From Mesorhizobium amorphae (GTDB taxonomy: Bacteria > Pseudomonadota > Alphaproteobacteria > Rhizobiales > Rhizobiaceae): a DNA stretch of 64,000 nt. Below, in pieces: positions 25,932 to 34,101 of this stretch. Made by a program: the position numbers and the translations under genes. The stretch is taken from assembly GCF_014843845.1 (NCBI RefSeq), contig NZ_JHQS01000122.1, forward strand, positions 1 through 64,000, written 5' to 3'. The notes under the pieces are model-generated. The model ran no database searches. It saw nothing but the letters and a program-made list of their open reading frames with translations, and had not been told where the DNA came from. Within the stretch, counting starts at the first letter, position 1. The number at the start of each line of letters is the position of its first letter.

Positions 25932-28900
25932 ACTATTTCATCCACCGCCCGATCTTCGCGTCGGCGATCGCCATCATCATGGTGCTCGCCGGGGCGATTT
26001 GTTATTTCCTTTTGCCGGTCTCGCAGTTTCCCGACATCACGCCGCCGCAGGTCGTGGTCAGCGCCCATTATCCGGGCGCCAGCGCGCAGGTGGTCGCCGA
26101 TACGGTGACAACGCCGCTGGAGCAGCAGATCAACGGCGTTGAAGGCATGACCTACATGTCGTCGTCGAGCTCCAATGACGGCTCCTCGACCATCACCATC
26201 ACTTTCGATGTCGGCTATCCGCTGAGCACGGCGGCCGTCGACGTCCAGAATCGCGTCTCACAGGCCGCCTCGTCGCTGCCGGCGATCGTCAACCAGGGCG
26301 GCGTGACGATCAAGAAGCAGAACCCGAACTTCGTTCTCATCGTCAACCTGACCTCGCCCGACAAATCGGTCGACCCGGTAGCGCTGAGCAACCTTGCCTA
26401 TCTGCAGGTGGTCGATCCGTTGAAGCGGTTGCAAGGCGTCGGCGACGTGCAGATTTTCGGCGAGCGCCGCTATTCAATGCGCGTATGGCTCGACCCGGAC
26501 AAACTTGCCAATCTCGGCATCACCGCAGTCGACATCCAGAACGCCATCTCGGAACAGAACGTCCAGGTGGCGGCCGGCAAGATCGGCCAGTCGCCGGCGC
26601 CCGCCGGCACTGCTTTCGAAATGCAGGTCAGCGCTGTCGGCCGCCTGAGCGACCCGAAAGAGTTCGGCGACATCGTCGTGCGCGCCAACACCGACAGCGG
26701 CTCGCTGGTGCGGCTGCGCGACGTCGCCCGCATCGAACTCGGCGCGCTGCAATATTCGTCCTCGGCCTTCTTCGGCAAGGACCCGACCGTCGTGCTCGCC
26801 GTCTACCAGATGCCCGGCTCCAACGCGCTCGATCTGCAGCAGCGCGTCAAGGACAAGATGCAGGAGCTGTCGGCGCGTTTCCCCAAAGGCGTCTCCTATG
26901 CCATGCACTATGACACGACGCGCTTCGTGTCGGCCTCGATGCATGACGTGCTGATCACGCTCGGCGAAGCGCTGGTGCTGGTCGTGGCGGTGGTGTTCAT
27001 CTTCCTGCAGAGTTGGCGCACGACGATCATCCCGACCATCGCCATTCCGGTGTCGCTGGTGGCGACCATGGTCGTCATGTACATGCTCGGCTTCTCGCTC
27101 AACATGCTCTCTCTGCTCGGCATGGTGCTGGCCATCGGCCTTGTCGTCGACGACGCCATCGTGGTGGTGGAAAATGTCGAACGACAATTGGAGGCGGGTC
27201 TCAAACCGCTGGCGGCGACCAAGGCCGCGATGGCCGAAGTCACCGGACCGATCATCGCCACCACAGCAGTGCTGATGGCCGTCTTCGTGCCAGTCGCCTT
27301 CATCCCCGGCGTCTCGGGCAAGCTCTACAACCAGTTCGCACTGACAGTGGCGATTTCGGTCGGCATCTCGGCCTTCAACTCGCTGACGCTCAGCCCGGCG
27401 CTGAGTGCTGCCTTCCTGCGCCATCGCGGCGAGACGCAGTTCGCGCCGTTCCGCTGGTTCAACACCGGCTTCGACAAGCTCTCGCATGCCTATGCCCATG
27501 GCGTGCGCATCCTGATCCGGCTGCGCTGGATCATGCTCGGCCTTTTCGCGGCCGGGCTGGTCGCCACCTACTTCGTCTGGCAGAAGCTGCCCTCGACCTT
27601 CCTTCCGGTCGAGGACCAGGGCTACTTCTTCGTCGTCATCCAGCTGCCTGACGGCGCCTCGCTGGAACGCACAGACGCGGTGGCGCAGAAGGCGCGCGAC
27701 ATTCTGCAGGCGACGCCTGGCGTCGACATCGTCGGCTCGATCAGCGGCCTGAACTTCCTGACCAGCGCGGCGCAGTCGAACTCGGCGGTCGAGTTCGCCA
27801 TCCTGAAGCCTTGGGAGGAACGCGGCCCCGACCAGAGCGCATCGAAGCTCGTCGCCGATGTGCGCGGCAAGCTGATGCAGATTCCGGAAGCATTCGCGCT
27901 GTCCTTCGATCCGCCTTCGATCCCGGGTATCGGCACCACGGGCGGCTTCGAATTCGTCGTCGAGGATCTCACCGGGCGCGGCAGCGTAGCTCTCAACGAT
28001 GCGACGCAAGCCGTCATCGCCGAGGCGCGCAAGCAGCCGGAAATCAATCCGCAGCAGCTGTTCTCGCCGTTCTCGACTTCGACGCCGCAGTTCAACTACG
28101 ACCTCGACCGCAGCAAGGCCAAACTGCTCGGCCTCAACCTGCCCGATGTCTTCAACACGCTGCAGATCTATCTCGGCTCGCTCTACGTGAATGACTTCAA
28201 CCTGTTCGGCCGCACCTTCCGGGTGACCATCCAGGCCGACAAGGATGCACGTGCGGGTGCGGCCGACATTTCGCGGCTCTATGTGCGCAATGCGTCTGGC
28301 GGCATGGTGCCGCTCTCGACGTTGGGCAAGCTGGTGCCATTCGTCGGTCCGGAAACCGTGCCGCACTACAACAACAACGCCTCGGCCACGATCAATGGCG
28401 GCGCTGCCCCCGGCTATTCTTCGGGTCAGGCGGTTGCCGCGATGGAACGGGCCGCTGCCACCGCGCTGCCAAGGGATTTCGGTTTCGAGTGGACCGGCAT
28501 CACCTTCCAGGAGCTCAAGGCAGGATCGATCGCGTCGGTCGTCTTCGGCCTCGCCATCGTCTTCGTCTTCCTGATCCTGGCGATGCAGTATGAAAGCTGG
28601 GCGATGCCGTTCATGGTGCTCTTGGCGGTGCCACTGGCCCTGTTCGGCGCCTTCGCAGCCCTGTTCCTGCGCGGCATGCAGATCGACGTCTACTCGCAGA
28701 TCGGCTTCGTCATGCTGATTGGCCTCGCCGCCAAGAACGCGATCCTGATCGTCGAGTTTGCAAGGCGGCGACGCGAGGAAGGCCTCACCATCGTCGACGC
28801 GGCGATGGAAGCCGCACGGCTAAGGTTGCGGCCGATCCTGATGACGGCCTTCGCCTTCATCCTCGGCGTGTTGCCGCTGATGTTTGCGACGGGCGCCGGT

Positions 28901-29113
28901 GCAGCAAGCCGGCAGTCAATTGGCACCACCGTCTTTGGCGGCATGGTGGCAGCGACAATCCTGTCGCTGGTGTTCGTGCCCGTCTTCTACGCGGTGATCG
29001 AACGGCTGCGCGAAGGCCGCGAGCGCAGCGAGCCCACGGCCGCACATGAACATGACAATATTGAACCGACTGCCGAACCAGCGCCGACGCGCCTGGCCGA
29101 AGCAGCCGAATAG
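25925..29113 (+). CDS. RND multidrug efflux permease, AcrB/HAE1 family
   Basis: The 1062-residue protein has the full RND layout of 12 membrane helices with two large periplasmic loops. It starts FIHRPIFASAIAIIMVLAG. The proton-relay aspartate pair is in GLVVDDAIVVVENVER (helix 4) and the relay lysine in IGLAAKNAILIVEFARRR (helix 10). Length and motifs match hydrophobe/amphiphile exporters. It is followed after 14 bases by the adaptor gene, which reverses the usual adaptor-permease order. No outer-membrane factor gene is nearby, so a TolC-type partner must be elsewhere. Confidence 0.95.
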   Translation: MVNYFIHRPIFASAIAIIMVLAGAICYFLLPVSQFPDITPPQVVVSAHYPGASAQVVADTVTTPLEQQINGVEGMTYMSSSSSNDGSSTITITFDVGYPLSTAAVDVQNRVSQAASSLPAIVNQGGVTIKKQNPNFVLIVNLTSPDKSVDPVALSNLAYLQVVDPLKRLQGVGDVQIFGERRYSMRVWLDPDKLANLGITAVDIQNAISEQNVQVAAGKIGQSPAPAGTAFEMQVSAVGRLSDPKEFGDIVVRANTDSGSLVRLRDVARIELGALQYSSSAFFGKDPTVVLAVYQMPGSNALDLQQRVKDKMQELSARFPKGVSYAMHYDTTRFVSASMHDVLITLGEALVLVVAVVFIFLQSWRTTIIPTIAIPVSLVATMVVMYMLGFSLNMLSLLGMVLAIGLVVDDAIVVVENVERQLEAGLKPLAATKAAMAEVTGPIIATTAVLMAVFVPVAFIPGVSGKLYNQFALTVAISVGISAFNSLTLSPALSAAFLRHRGETQFAPFRWFNTGFDKLSHAYAHGVRILIRLRWIMLGLFAAGLVATYFVWQKLPSTFLPVEDQGYFFVVIQLPDGASLERTDAVAQKARDILQATPGVDIVGSISGLNFLTSAAQSNSAVEFAILKPWEERGPDQSASKLVADVRGKLMQIPEAFALSFDPPSIPGIGTTGGFEFVVEDLTGRGSVALNDATQAVIAEARKQPEINPQQLFSPFSTSTPQFNYDLDRSKAKLLGLNLPDVFNTLQIYLGSLYVNDFNLFGRTFRVTIQADKDARAGAADISRLYVRNASGGMVPLSTLGKLVPFVGPETVPHYNNNASATINGGAAPGYSSGQAVAAMERAAATALPRDFGFEWTGITFQELKAGSIASVVFGLAIVFVFLILAMQYESWAMPFMVLLAVPLALFGAFAALFLRGMQIDVYSQIGFVMLIGLAAKNAILIVEFARRRREEGLTIVDAAMEAARLRLRPILMTAFAFILGVLPLMFATGAGAASRQSIGTTVFGGMVAATILSLVFVPVFYAVIERLREGRERSEPTAAHEHDNIEPTAEPAPTRLAEAAE

Positions 29114-29127
29114 GATTGGAGACCAAA

Positions 29128-30279
29128 ATGCGTAAATGGAAAATCGCTTTGGGAACGGCCGTCGCGCTGGGCGCAATCTCGGTGGCGAGCGTGCATCTGC
29201 TCGACATGGGCAATCTCGGCGTCAACGCCGGCACCGCAGGGGCGGCTCCGGCTCCGGCTGCGTTCGTCATGCCGGTGCCGGTGGTGAACGTCGTCAGGAA
29301 GACGATCCCGATCTATCTCGACTATGCGGCGCGCACCGAGCCGATCCGCAGTATCACGCTGCAGGCGCGCGTGCCGGGCTACCTGCAGGAGCAGGCAGCC
29401 GCCGACGGCAGCGACGTCAAGCAGGGCGACCTGCTCTACCGGATCGCTCCGGAGGATTTCCAGGCGGCTCTCGACCAGGCCAAGGCGCAGGTGCAGCGCG
29501 ACACGGCAACGCTCGACTATGCGCGCTCCAATCTCGGCCGCGGCACCGAGCTCGCCAAGAGCGGCTACCTTGCCAAGGACAGCTTCGACCAGCGCACCAG
29601 CACCTTGCGCGAGGCCGAGGCCTCACTGGCGGTCAACCAGGCCGCGGTGCGGACCGCGGAGCTCAATCTGAGCTATGCCGAGATCAAGGCGCCGTTCCCC
29701 GGCCGCATCGGCCGCAACCAGGCCTCCGTCGGCACGCTGGTCAGCGTCGGCGGCACGGTGCTCAACACGCTGGTGCAGCTCGACCCGATCTACGTCACCT
29801 TCAATCCGAGCGAAACGGATCTGGCGCAGATCGAGCAAGCCAGGGCGGCAGGCCCGATCGATGTCGATATCCTGCTTCCCGGCGAGACGGAGCCTAGCCA
29901 GAAGGGTCAGCTCACCTTCATCGACAACACGGTCGACCACTCGACCGGCACCATCACGGCGCGCGCGACGATCGGCAATGCGAAGTTCACGCTGCTGCCC
30001 GGCCAGTATGTCCGGGTGCGGCTGCACATCAAGGAGCAGCCCGACGCGCTGATGGTGCCGCAGGTAGCGCTGGGCTCGAGCCAGCTCGGCAAATACCTCT
30101 ATGTCCTCGGCAAGGGCAACACGGTCGACCAGCGCATCGTGTCGCTCGGCCCGGTCAATGGCGATCTCATTGCCATCTCGAGCGGCATTGCCGAAGGCGA
30201 TCAGGTCATCACCGGCAATCTGCAGAAGATCGGACCCGGAATGCCGGTTTCGCCGCTGCCCCAGAAACCGGCCACCTGA
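29128..30279 (+). CDS. RND efflux periplasmic adaptor (MFP/HlyD-like)
   Basis: The 383-residue protein has a short N-terminal hydrophobic segment (residues about 5-22). The barrel-sandwich start YAARTEPIRSITLQARVPGY, a coiled-coil hairpin (about residues 110-180, QVQRDTATLDYARSNLGRG) and AEIKAPFPGRIGRNQASVGT follow, typical of RND adaptors. It bridges the pump to an outer-membrane channel. The ATG at 29128 is preferred to a TTG at 29116 because GGAG lies seven bases upstream. Confidence 0.92.
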   Translation: MRKWKIALGTAVALGAISVASVHLLDMGNLGVNAGTAGAAPAPAAFVMPVPVVNVVRKTIPIYLDYAARTEPIRSITLQARVPGYLQEQAAADGSDVKQGDLLYRIAPEDFQAALDQAKAQVQRDTATLDYARSNLGRGTELAKSGYLAKDSFDQRTSTLREAEASLAVNQAAVRTAELNLSYAEIKAPFPGRIGRNQASVGTLVSVGGTVLNTLVQLDPIYVTFNPSETDLAQIEQARAAGPIDVDILLPGETEPSQKGQLTFIDNTVDHSTGTITARATIGNAKFTLLPGQYVRVRLHIKEQPDALMVPQVALGSSQLGKYLYVLGKGNTVDQRIVSLGPVNGDLIAISSGIAEGDQVITGNLQKIGPGMPVSPLPQKPAT

Positions 30280-30301
30280 CAACCCCCGTCAGGCCCGGTC
30301 C

Positions 30302-30355
30302 AACGGCGCCCTCGGCCTCAAGCCGGGGGCGCCGTTTTGCTATTTTTTTGTTTTT
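30302..30355 (+). terminator. Intrinsic terminator of the efflux operon
   Basis: AACGGCGCC pairs with GGCGCCGTT, and the stem continues inward through CGGC/GCCG to a CTCAA loop. A run of Ts follows, interrupted by GCTA and one G. It ends the adaptor transcript and reaches the stop of the convergent LysR gene. Confidence 0.85.
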
Positions 30356-31289
30356 ACGCAATTCCGGACGGAAAACCGCTGCGCACTTTTCCTGGAACTG
30401 CTCCAAGCAGTTCGACAAGGCCGGCGACGTCGGCACGCTCGGCCTTGGCCGGCAGCATGAAGGCGCAGTAGGGATGGCCAAGCCGCACTGAAACCGGTGA
30501 CAGCGCGATCAGGTGGCCGGCTTCCAGATCGGCGCGAGCCATGACCCGCTGGCCAAGCGCGATGCCGAGGCCGAGCCGGGCCGAGGCGATCGCCAGGCTG
30601 GACAGCCCGACGCGCCGTCCTTGCGACGGATCTGGCGAGCGGCTTTGTCCTGACGCCGCGAACCAGTCCGCCCAGCTCGGGTGCGTGGCATAATTCGGAC
30701 CCCAGTTGGTGTGGATGAACATGCTGTCGTGCACGTCCTCGAGGCCGGACGCGCCATTGCCGTGGCGGCCCCAGAAGTCCGGCGCGCAGACCGGCAGCAC
30801 ATCGTCATGGACGAGGCGGACGAGCTTCAAGCCGGGATAGTGATAGTCGCCATAGCTGATGCGCAGGTCGATGTTCTGACGGGCAATGTCGACAGGGTCA
30901 TCCTCGACCCGAACGTCGATCGCCATCTGCGGAAAGGTCTCCAGAAGCACTGCCAGTTTTGGCGCCAGCCACAGTTCAGCCAACGAAAACGGCACGCTGA
31001 CGACAAGACGGGTTCGCAAGCCGCCTTCCAGCATGCGCCGGCCGATCGCGGCGATGTCGCCAAGCGCGCGCGACGCCTGCGGGTAGATGGCATGGCCGGC
31101 ATCGGTCAGCGTGATGCGGTTGCCGTTGCGCACGAACAACTGCTTGCCGAACCAGTCTTCCAGATTGCGGATCTGCTGGCTGACAGCGGCCGAGGAGACG
31201 CCAAGCTCGGTTGCGGCGAGCGTGAAGGAGCCGGCGCGAGCCGCGACCTCGAAGGCCCGCACGGCATTCAGCGGCGGAAGTTTTTCCAT
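30354..31289 (-). CDS. LysR family regulator, GcvA-like
   Basis: The 311-residue protein has the LysR helix-turn-helix (NAVRAFEVAARAGSFTLAATEL, VSSAAVSQQIRNLEDWFGKQ) at residues about 8-60 and an effector domain beginning RLVVSVPFSLAELWLAPKLA. The GcvA-type motif DVRVEDDPVDIARQNIDLRI supports the subfamily. It is divergent from the oxygenase gene at 31393 and probably controls it. The last 14 or so residues are encoded by a mobile-looking repeat, so the C-terminus is likely longer than or different from that of its relatives. Confidence 0.88.
   Translation of the reverse strand: MEKLPPLNAVRAFEVAARAGSFTLAATELGVSSAAVSQQIRNLEDWFGKQLFVRNGNRITLTDAGHAIYPQASRALGDIAAIGRRMLEGGLRTRLVVSVPFSLAELWLAPKLAVLLETFPQMAIDVRVEDDPVDIARQNIDLRISYGDYHYPGLKLVRLVHDDVLPVCAPDFWGRHGNGASGLEDVHDSMFIHTNWGPNYATHPSWADWFAASGQSRSPDPSQGRRVGLSSLAIASARLGLGIALGQRVMARADLEAGHLIALSPVSVRLGHPYCAFMLPAKAERADVAGLVELLGAVPGKVRSGFPSGIA
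30358..30401. repeat. Short Rhizobiales palindromic repeat inside the lysR 3' end
   Basis: The element begins GCAATTCCGGAC, has GGAAAACCGC in the middle and ends CACTTTTCCTGGAACTGC. It matches the second copy at 63816-63860. The ends are inverted (GCAATTCC and GGAACTGC). Here it forms the last codons of the convergent LysR gene. Confidence 0.75.
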
Positions 31290-31392
31290 ACCAGCTTCCC
31301 CAAGTTTTCCTTATGCAAGCCTAACAATTTTCCGCGTTGAGAGAAAGATTTCCTTGCTGTCTAGTGAAGCCAGATTTGCTGGAGACGCGACG

Positions 31393-32181
31393 ATGAAAGA
31401 CATTCTCGACCTGGACCGCTACCCGCTCGACCGCGAGGGCAGCCCCGAATGGAAGCGCCTTGTGGATCAGTCCGTTGCGGCACTGGAAGCCGACGGCATG
31501 TTCAATCTCGAGGGTTTTCTGCGCCCCGGCGTCGCCGAACGGGCCGTCAAGGAAATCCGGCCCATCATGGACACGCGCTCGCACATCCACAAGCGCATGC
31601 ACAACATCTACTTCAAGCCCGACATTCCCGAGCTTGCCCCCGACCATCCGGCGCTGCGCAAGGTCGAGACCATCAGCCACACCGTCTGCGCCGACCAGAT
31701 TCCAGGCAGCACCGTGCTCGCCATCTACGAGTACGAACCGCTGCTGCGCTTCCTGGCGGCGGCGATGGGCAAGCAGCAGTTGCATGTCATGCAGGATCCG
31801 CTGGCCCGCACCAATGTCATGGGCTACCGCGCCGGCGAGGCGCTCAACTGGCATTTCGACCGTTCGGAGTTCACAACGACGCTTCTGCTGCAGGCCGCAG
31901 AGCGCGGCGGCGATCTCGAATACCGCACCGATCTGCGCTCGGACGACAATCCGAACTATGACGGCGTCGCCAGGCTGCTCGAAGGGCGCGACCCCGAGGC
32001 GAAGATATTGCGGATGAAGGCGGGCACGCTGAACGTCTTTCGCGGCAAGAACACCGCGCATCGCGTCACCACCGTCGAGGGCGAGCGCGAGCGGATGATC
32101 GCTGTGTTTTCCTACTATGAGAAACCGGGCGTGATGTTCAGTGCCGAGGAGCGGGTGGGTTTCTACGGAAGAGCTGCATAG
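31393..32181 (+). CDS. 2-oxoglutarate/Fe(II)-dependent oxygenase family protein
   Basis: The 262-residue protein has the iron-binding triad of the cupin-fold oxygenases. ALNWHFDRSEFTT gives the HxD pair and RGKNTAHRVTTVEGE the distal histidine, with an arginine in GERERMIAVFSYYE to hold 2-oxoglutarate. The aspartate is present, so a hydroxylase is more likely than a halogenase. It resembles proteins called ArpA or amino-acid hydroxylase-like in rhizobia, but the substrate is unknown. The ATG follows GGAGACGCGACG. It faces a GcvA-like LysR gene and lies just before the hydroxyproline-type GntR cluster. Confidence 0.75.
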   Translation: MKDILDLDRYPLDREGSPEWKRLVDQSVAALEADGMFNLEGFLRPGVAERAVKEIRPIMDTRSHIHKRMHNIYFKPDIPELAPDHPALRKVETISHTVCADQIPGSTVLAIYEYEPLLRFLAAAMGKQQLHVMQDPLARTNVMGYRAGEALNWHFDRSEFTTTLLLQAAERGGDLEYRTDLRSDDNPNYDGVARLLEGRDPEAKILRMKAGTLNVFRGKNTAHRVTTVEGERERMIAVFSYYEKPGVMFSAEERVGFYGRAA

Positions 32182-32227
32182 CGCACCGCCATCAAAAAAG
32201 CGGGCAACCAAGAAACACGCTATTGCT

Positions 32228-32243
32228 AGATTGTCGACAATCT
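32228..32243. promoter_or_regulatory. GntR-type palindrome upstream of its regulator gene
   Basis: AGATTGTCGACAATCT is a perfect 16-base palindrome, 36 bases before the GntR ATG. Its core TTGTCGACAA is typical of FCD-type GntR operators, so autoregulation and control of the downstream dehydratase genes is likely. Confidence 0.6.
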
Positions 32244-32278
32244 GCTTGTCTTATCTCCGGTTCTCCCGGAGTGAGCGC

Positions 32279-32971
32279 ATGGCCAAGCTGGACTTCAGTC
32301 CGATTGCGGATACGACGCGCAGGGCCGAGATCGTGGCGCTGCTCAGGCGGGCGATCCTGACCGGCCAGCTGGAGCCGGGACAGAAGCTCAACGAACTGAG
32401 GATTTCCGAGCAGATGCGGGTGAGCCGCGCGCCGCTGCGCGAGGCGATGCGCGAGCTGGTGCAGGAGGGCATCCTGACCAGCATCCCCTATGCCGGCACA
32501 TTCGTAATCAATGTGGCCGCCAAGGACATCGACGACGCCTATTCGTTCAACAAGGTGATGGACGAGCTTGCCATCGAGCGCGCCTGGAAGCTGCGCGACC
32601 AGCGCTTCTTCGACGAGCTCGACCGGCGCCACGAAGCGGTGAAGCAAGCGACCCGCGATCTCGACACAACCCGCCAGATCGAAACGGCGCTACAGTTGCA
32701 CGGCCTGATCTACGAATGGGCCGACAATTCGGTGCTCCTGGAAACCTGGCAACGGCTGACCAGCCGGCTGCAGATGTATTTCGCCCTCCACCAGCGGGCC
32801 CGCAACGAGCCGGTGCCCTCGGAAGACGTCCACGAGACCTATGTGCAGCTGCTGAAGGGCAAGGACATGCGTGCCGCCCAGCGCCATGCCCGTGAACATA
32901 TCGACCTCGACTTCGAAGAGCTCCTTGCCTACGCGCGCGGCCTCGAAAAGCGCGCGTCGAAGGGCGCCTGA
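32279..32971 (+). CDS. GntR family regulator, FCD subfamily
   Basis: The 230-residue protein has a GntR winged helix (LLRRAILTGQLEPGQKLNEL, VSRAPLREAMRELVQEGIL) and a C-terminal all-helical FCD domain. It heads a set of genes for two enolase-superfamily enzymes and a peptide-type transporter, all in the same direction. The ATG at 32279 is the first methionine before the DNA-binding domain. The palindrome at 32228 is the likely operator. The ligand is probably the substrate or product of the dehydratase next door. Confidence 0.88.
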   Translation: MAKLDFSPIADTTRRAEIVALLRRAILTGQLEPGQKLNELRISEQMRVSRAPLREAMRELVQEGILTSIPYAGTFVINVAAKDIDDAYSFNKVMDELAIERAWKLRDQRFFDELDRRHEAVKQATRDLDTTRQIETALQLHGLIYEWADNSVLLETWQRLTSRLQMYFALHQRARNEPVPSEDVHETYVQLLKGKDMRAAQRHAREHIDLDFEELLAYARGLEKRASKGA

Positions 32972-32996
32972 CCAATCCCGAACTTTGGACAACAAC

Positions 32997-34100
32997 GTGA
33001 AGATCAAAACCATAAAAGCCTACCATGTCGTGCAGCCCTTCGTGGACGGGCCCTACCGCATGTCAAAGGGGCGCATCGCCGACGCGTTCGACGCGGTGAT
33101 CGTCGCCATCACCTCAGACAGCGGGGTGACGGGCTGGGGTGAAATGGCGCCGCTCGGCAATTTCTATTCGCCTGCCTTCCCCGCCGGCACCCGCGCCGGC
33201 GTCGTCGAAATCGCACCGCACCTGATCGGCCAGGATCCGCGCGGGCTTGCCGGCATCGGCCGGCTGATGGACACGGTGTTCAAGGGCCATCCCTATATCA
33301 AGTCGGCTCTCGACATGGCCTGCTGGGATCTCGCCGCGCGCGCCGCCGATGTGCCTCTGGTGACGTTGCTCGGCGGCCGCGAGAGCGAGACGGCGGAGCT
33401 TTACAAGGTGGTCACCCACGGCACGGTCGATCAGATGGCGGCGCTCGCCAAGCGCATCGTCGGCCAGGGGTTCCATCGGCTGCAGGTCAAGGTCGGCGGC
33501 AATGTCCGTGACGACATCGAGCGCGTCAGCGCCGTCGCCGATGCGGTACCGAAGGGCACCGTCATCTTCTGCGACGCCAATGCCGGCTGGACGCCCTACC
33601 AGGCGCGCCAGTTCGCCGATGCGACGCGCGCCATCGACTACACGTTCGAGCAGCCCTGCACGACGATCGACGAGAACATGTCGGTGCGCCGCATGCTCGA
33701 CAAGCCGATGGTGCTCGACGAATCCGTCGCCTCGCTGGACGACATGCTCGACATCCACCGCAAGGGTGCCGCCGATGGGCTGACGCTGAAGATCTCGCGT
33801 CTCGGCGGCGTGACCAAGACGCGCCAGATCCGCGACCTCGCCGTCGATCTCGGCTTCATGATCACCGTCGAGGACACGGGCGGCGCCGAGATCGACACGG
33901 CGGCGATGGCGCATCTGTCGCTGTCGACGCCGGAGGATCGGCGGCTGCATGCCATTGCCTTCCACGAATGGGTGACGGTGCGTACCGCCTCCAACATGCC
34001 GCCGGTGACTGGCAGCCGCATGGGCGTTCCCGATGGTCCCGGCCTCGGCATCGATGTCGTGCCCGACCTGCTTGGCAAGCCCTTCTTCGAGATCGGCTGA
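32997..34100 (+). CDS. Enolase-superfamily enzyme, cis-3-hydroxy-L-proline dehydratase-like
   Basis: The 367-residue protein belongs to the muconate-lactonizing-enzyme subgroup. FHRLQVKVGG has the catalytic lysine, VIFCDANAGW and YTFEQPC give metal-binding Asp and Glu, VLDESVASLDD the third acid and GLTLKISRLGGV the second lysine. The opening KTIKAYHVVQPFVDGPYRMSKG resembles cis-3-hydroxy-L-proline dehydratases and betaine epimerases. I choose the GTG at 32997, 25 bases after the GntR stop. The next ATG would remove the first strand. The substrate assignment rests on recalled similarity. Confidence 0.8.
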   Translation: MKIKTIKAYHVVQPFVDGPYRMSKGRIADAFDAVIVAITSDSGVTGWGEMAPLGNFYSPAFPAGTRAGVVEIAPHLIGQDPRGLAGIGRLMDTVFKGHPYIKSALDMACWDLAARAADVPLVTLLGGRESETAELYKVVTHGTVDQMAALAKRIVGQGFHRLQVKVGGNVRDDIERVSAVADAVPKGTVIFCDANAGWTPYQARQFADATRAIDYTFEQPCTTIDENMSVRRMLDKPMVLDESVASLDDMLDIHRKGAADGLTLKISRLGGVTKTRQIRDLAVDLGFMITVEDTGGAEIDTAAMAHLSLSTPEDRRLHAIAFHEWVTVRTASNMPPVTGSRMGVPDGPGLGIDVVPDLLGKPFFEIG

Positions 34101-34101
34101 G

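Noticed and set aside
26474..28366. A 630-codon open frame antisense to the RND pump
   Set aside because: The translation is His/Arg/Asp-rich with no motif, while the opposite strand encodes a complete AcrB-type protein.
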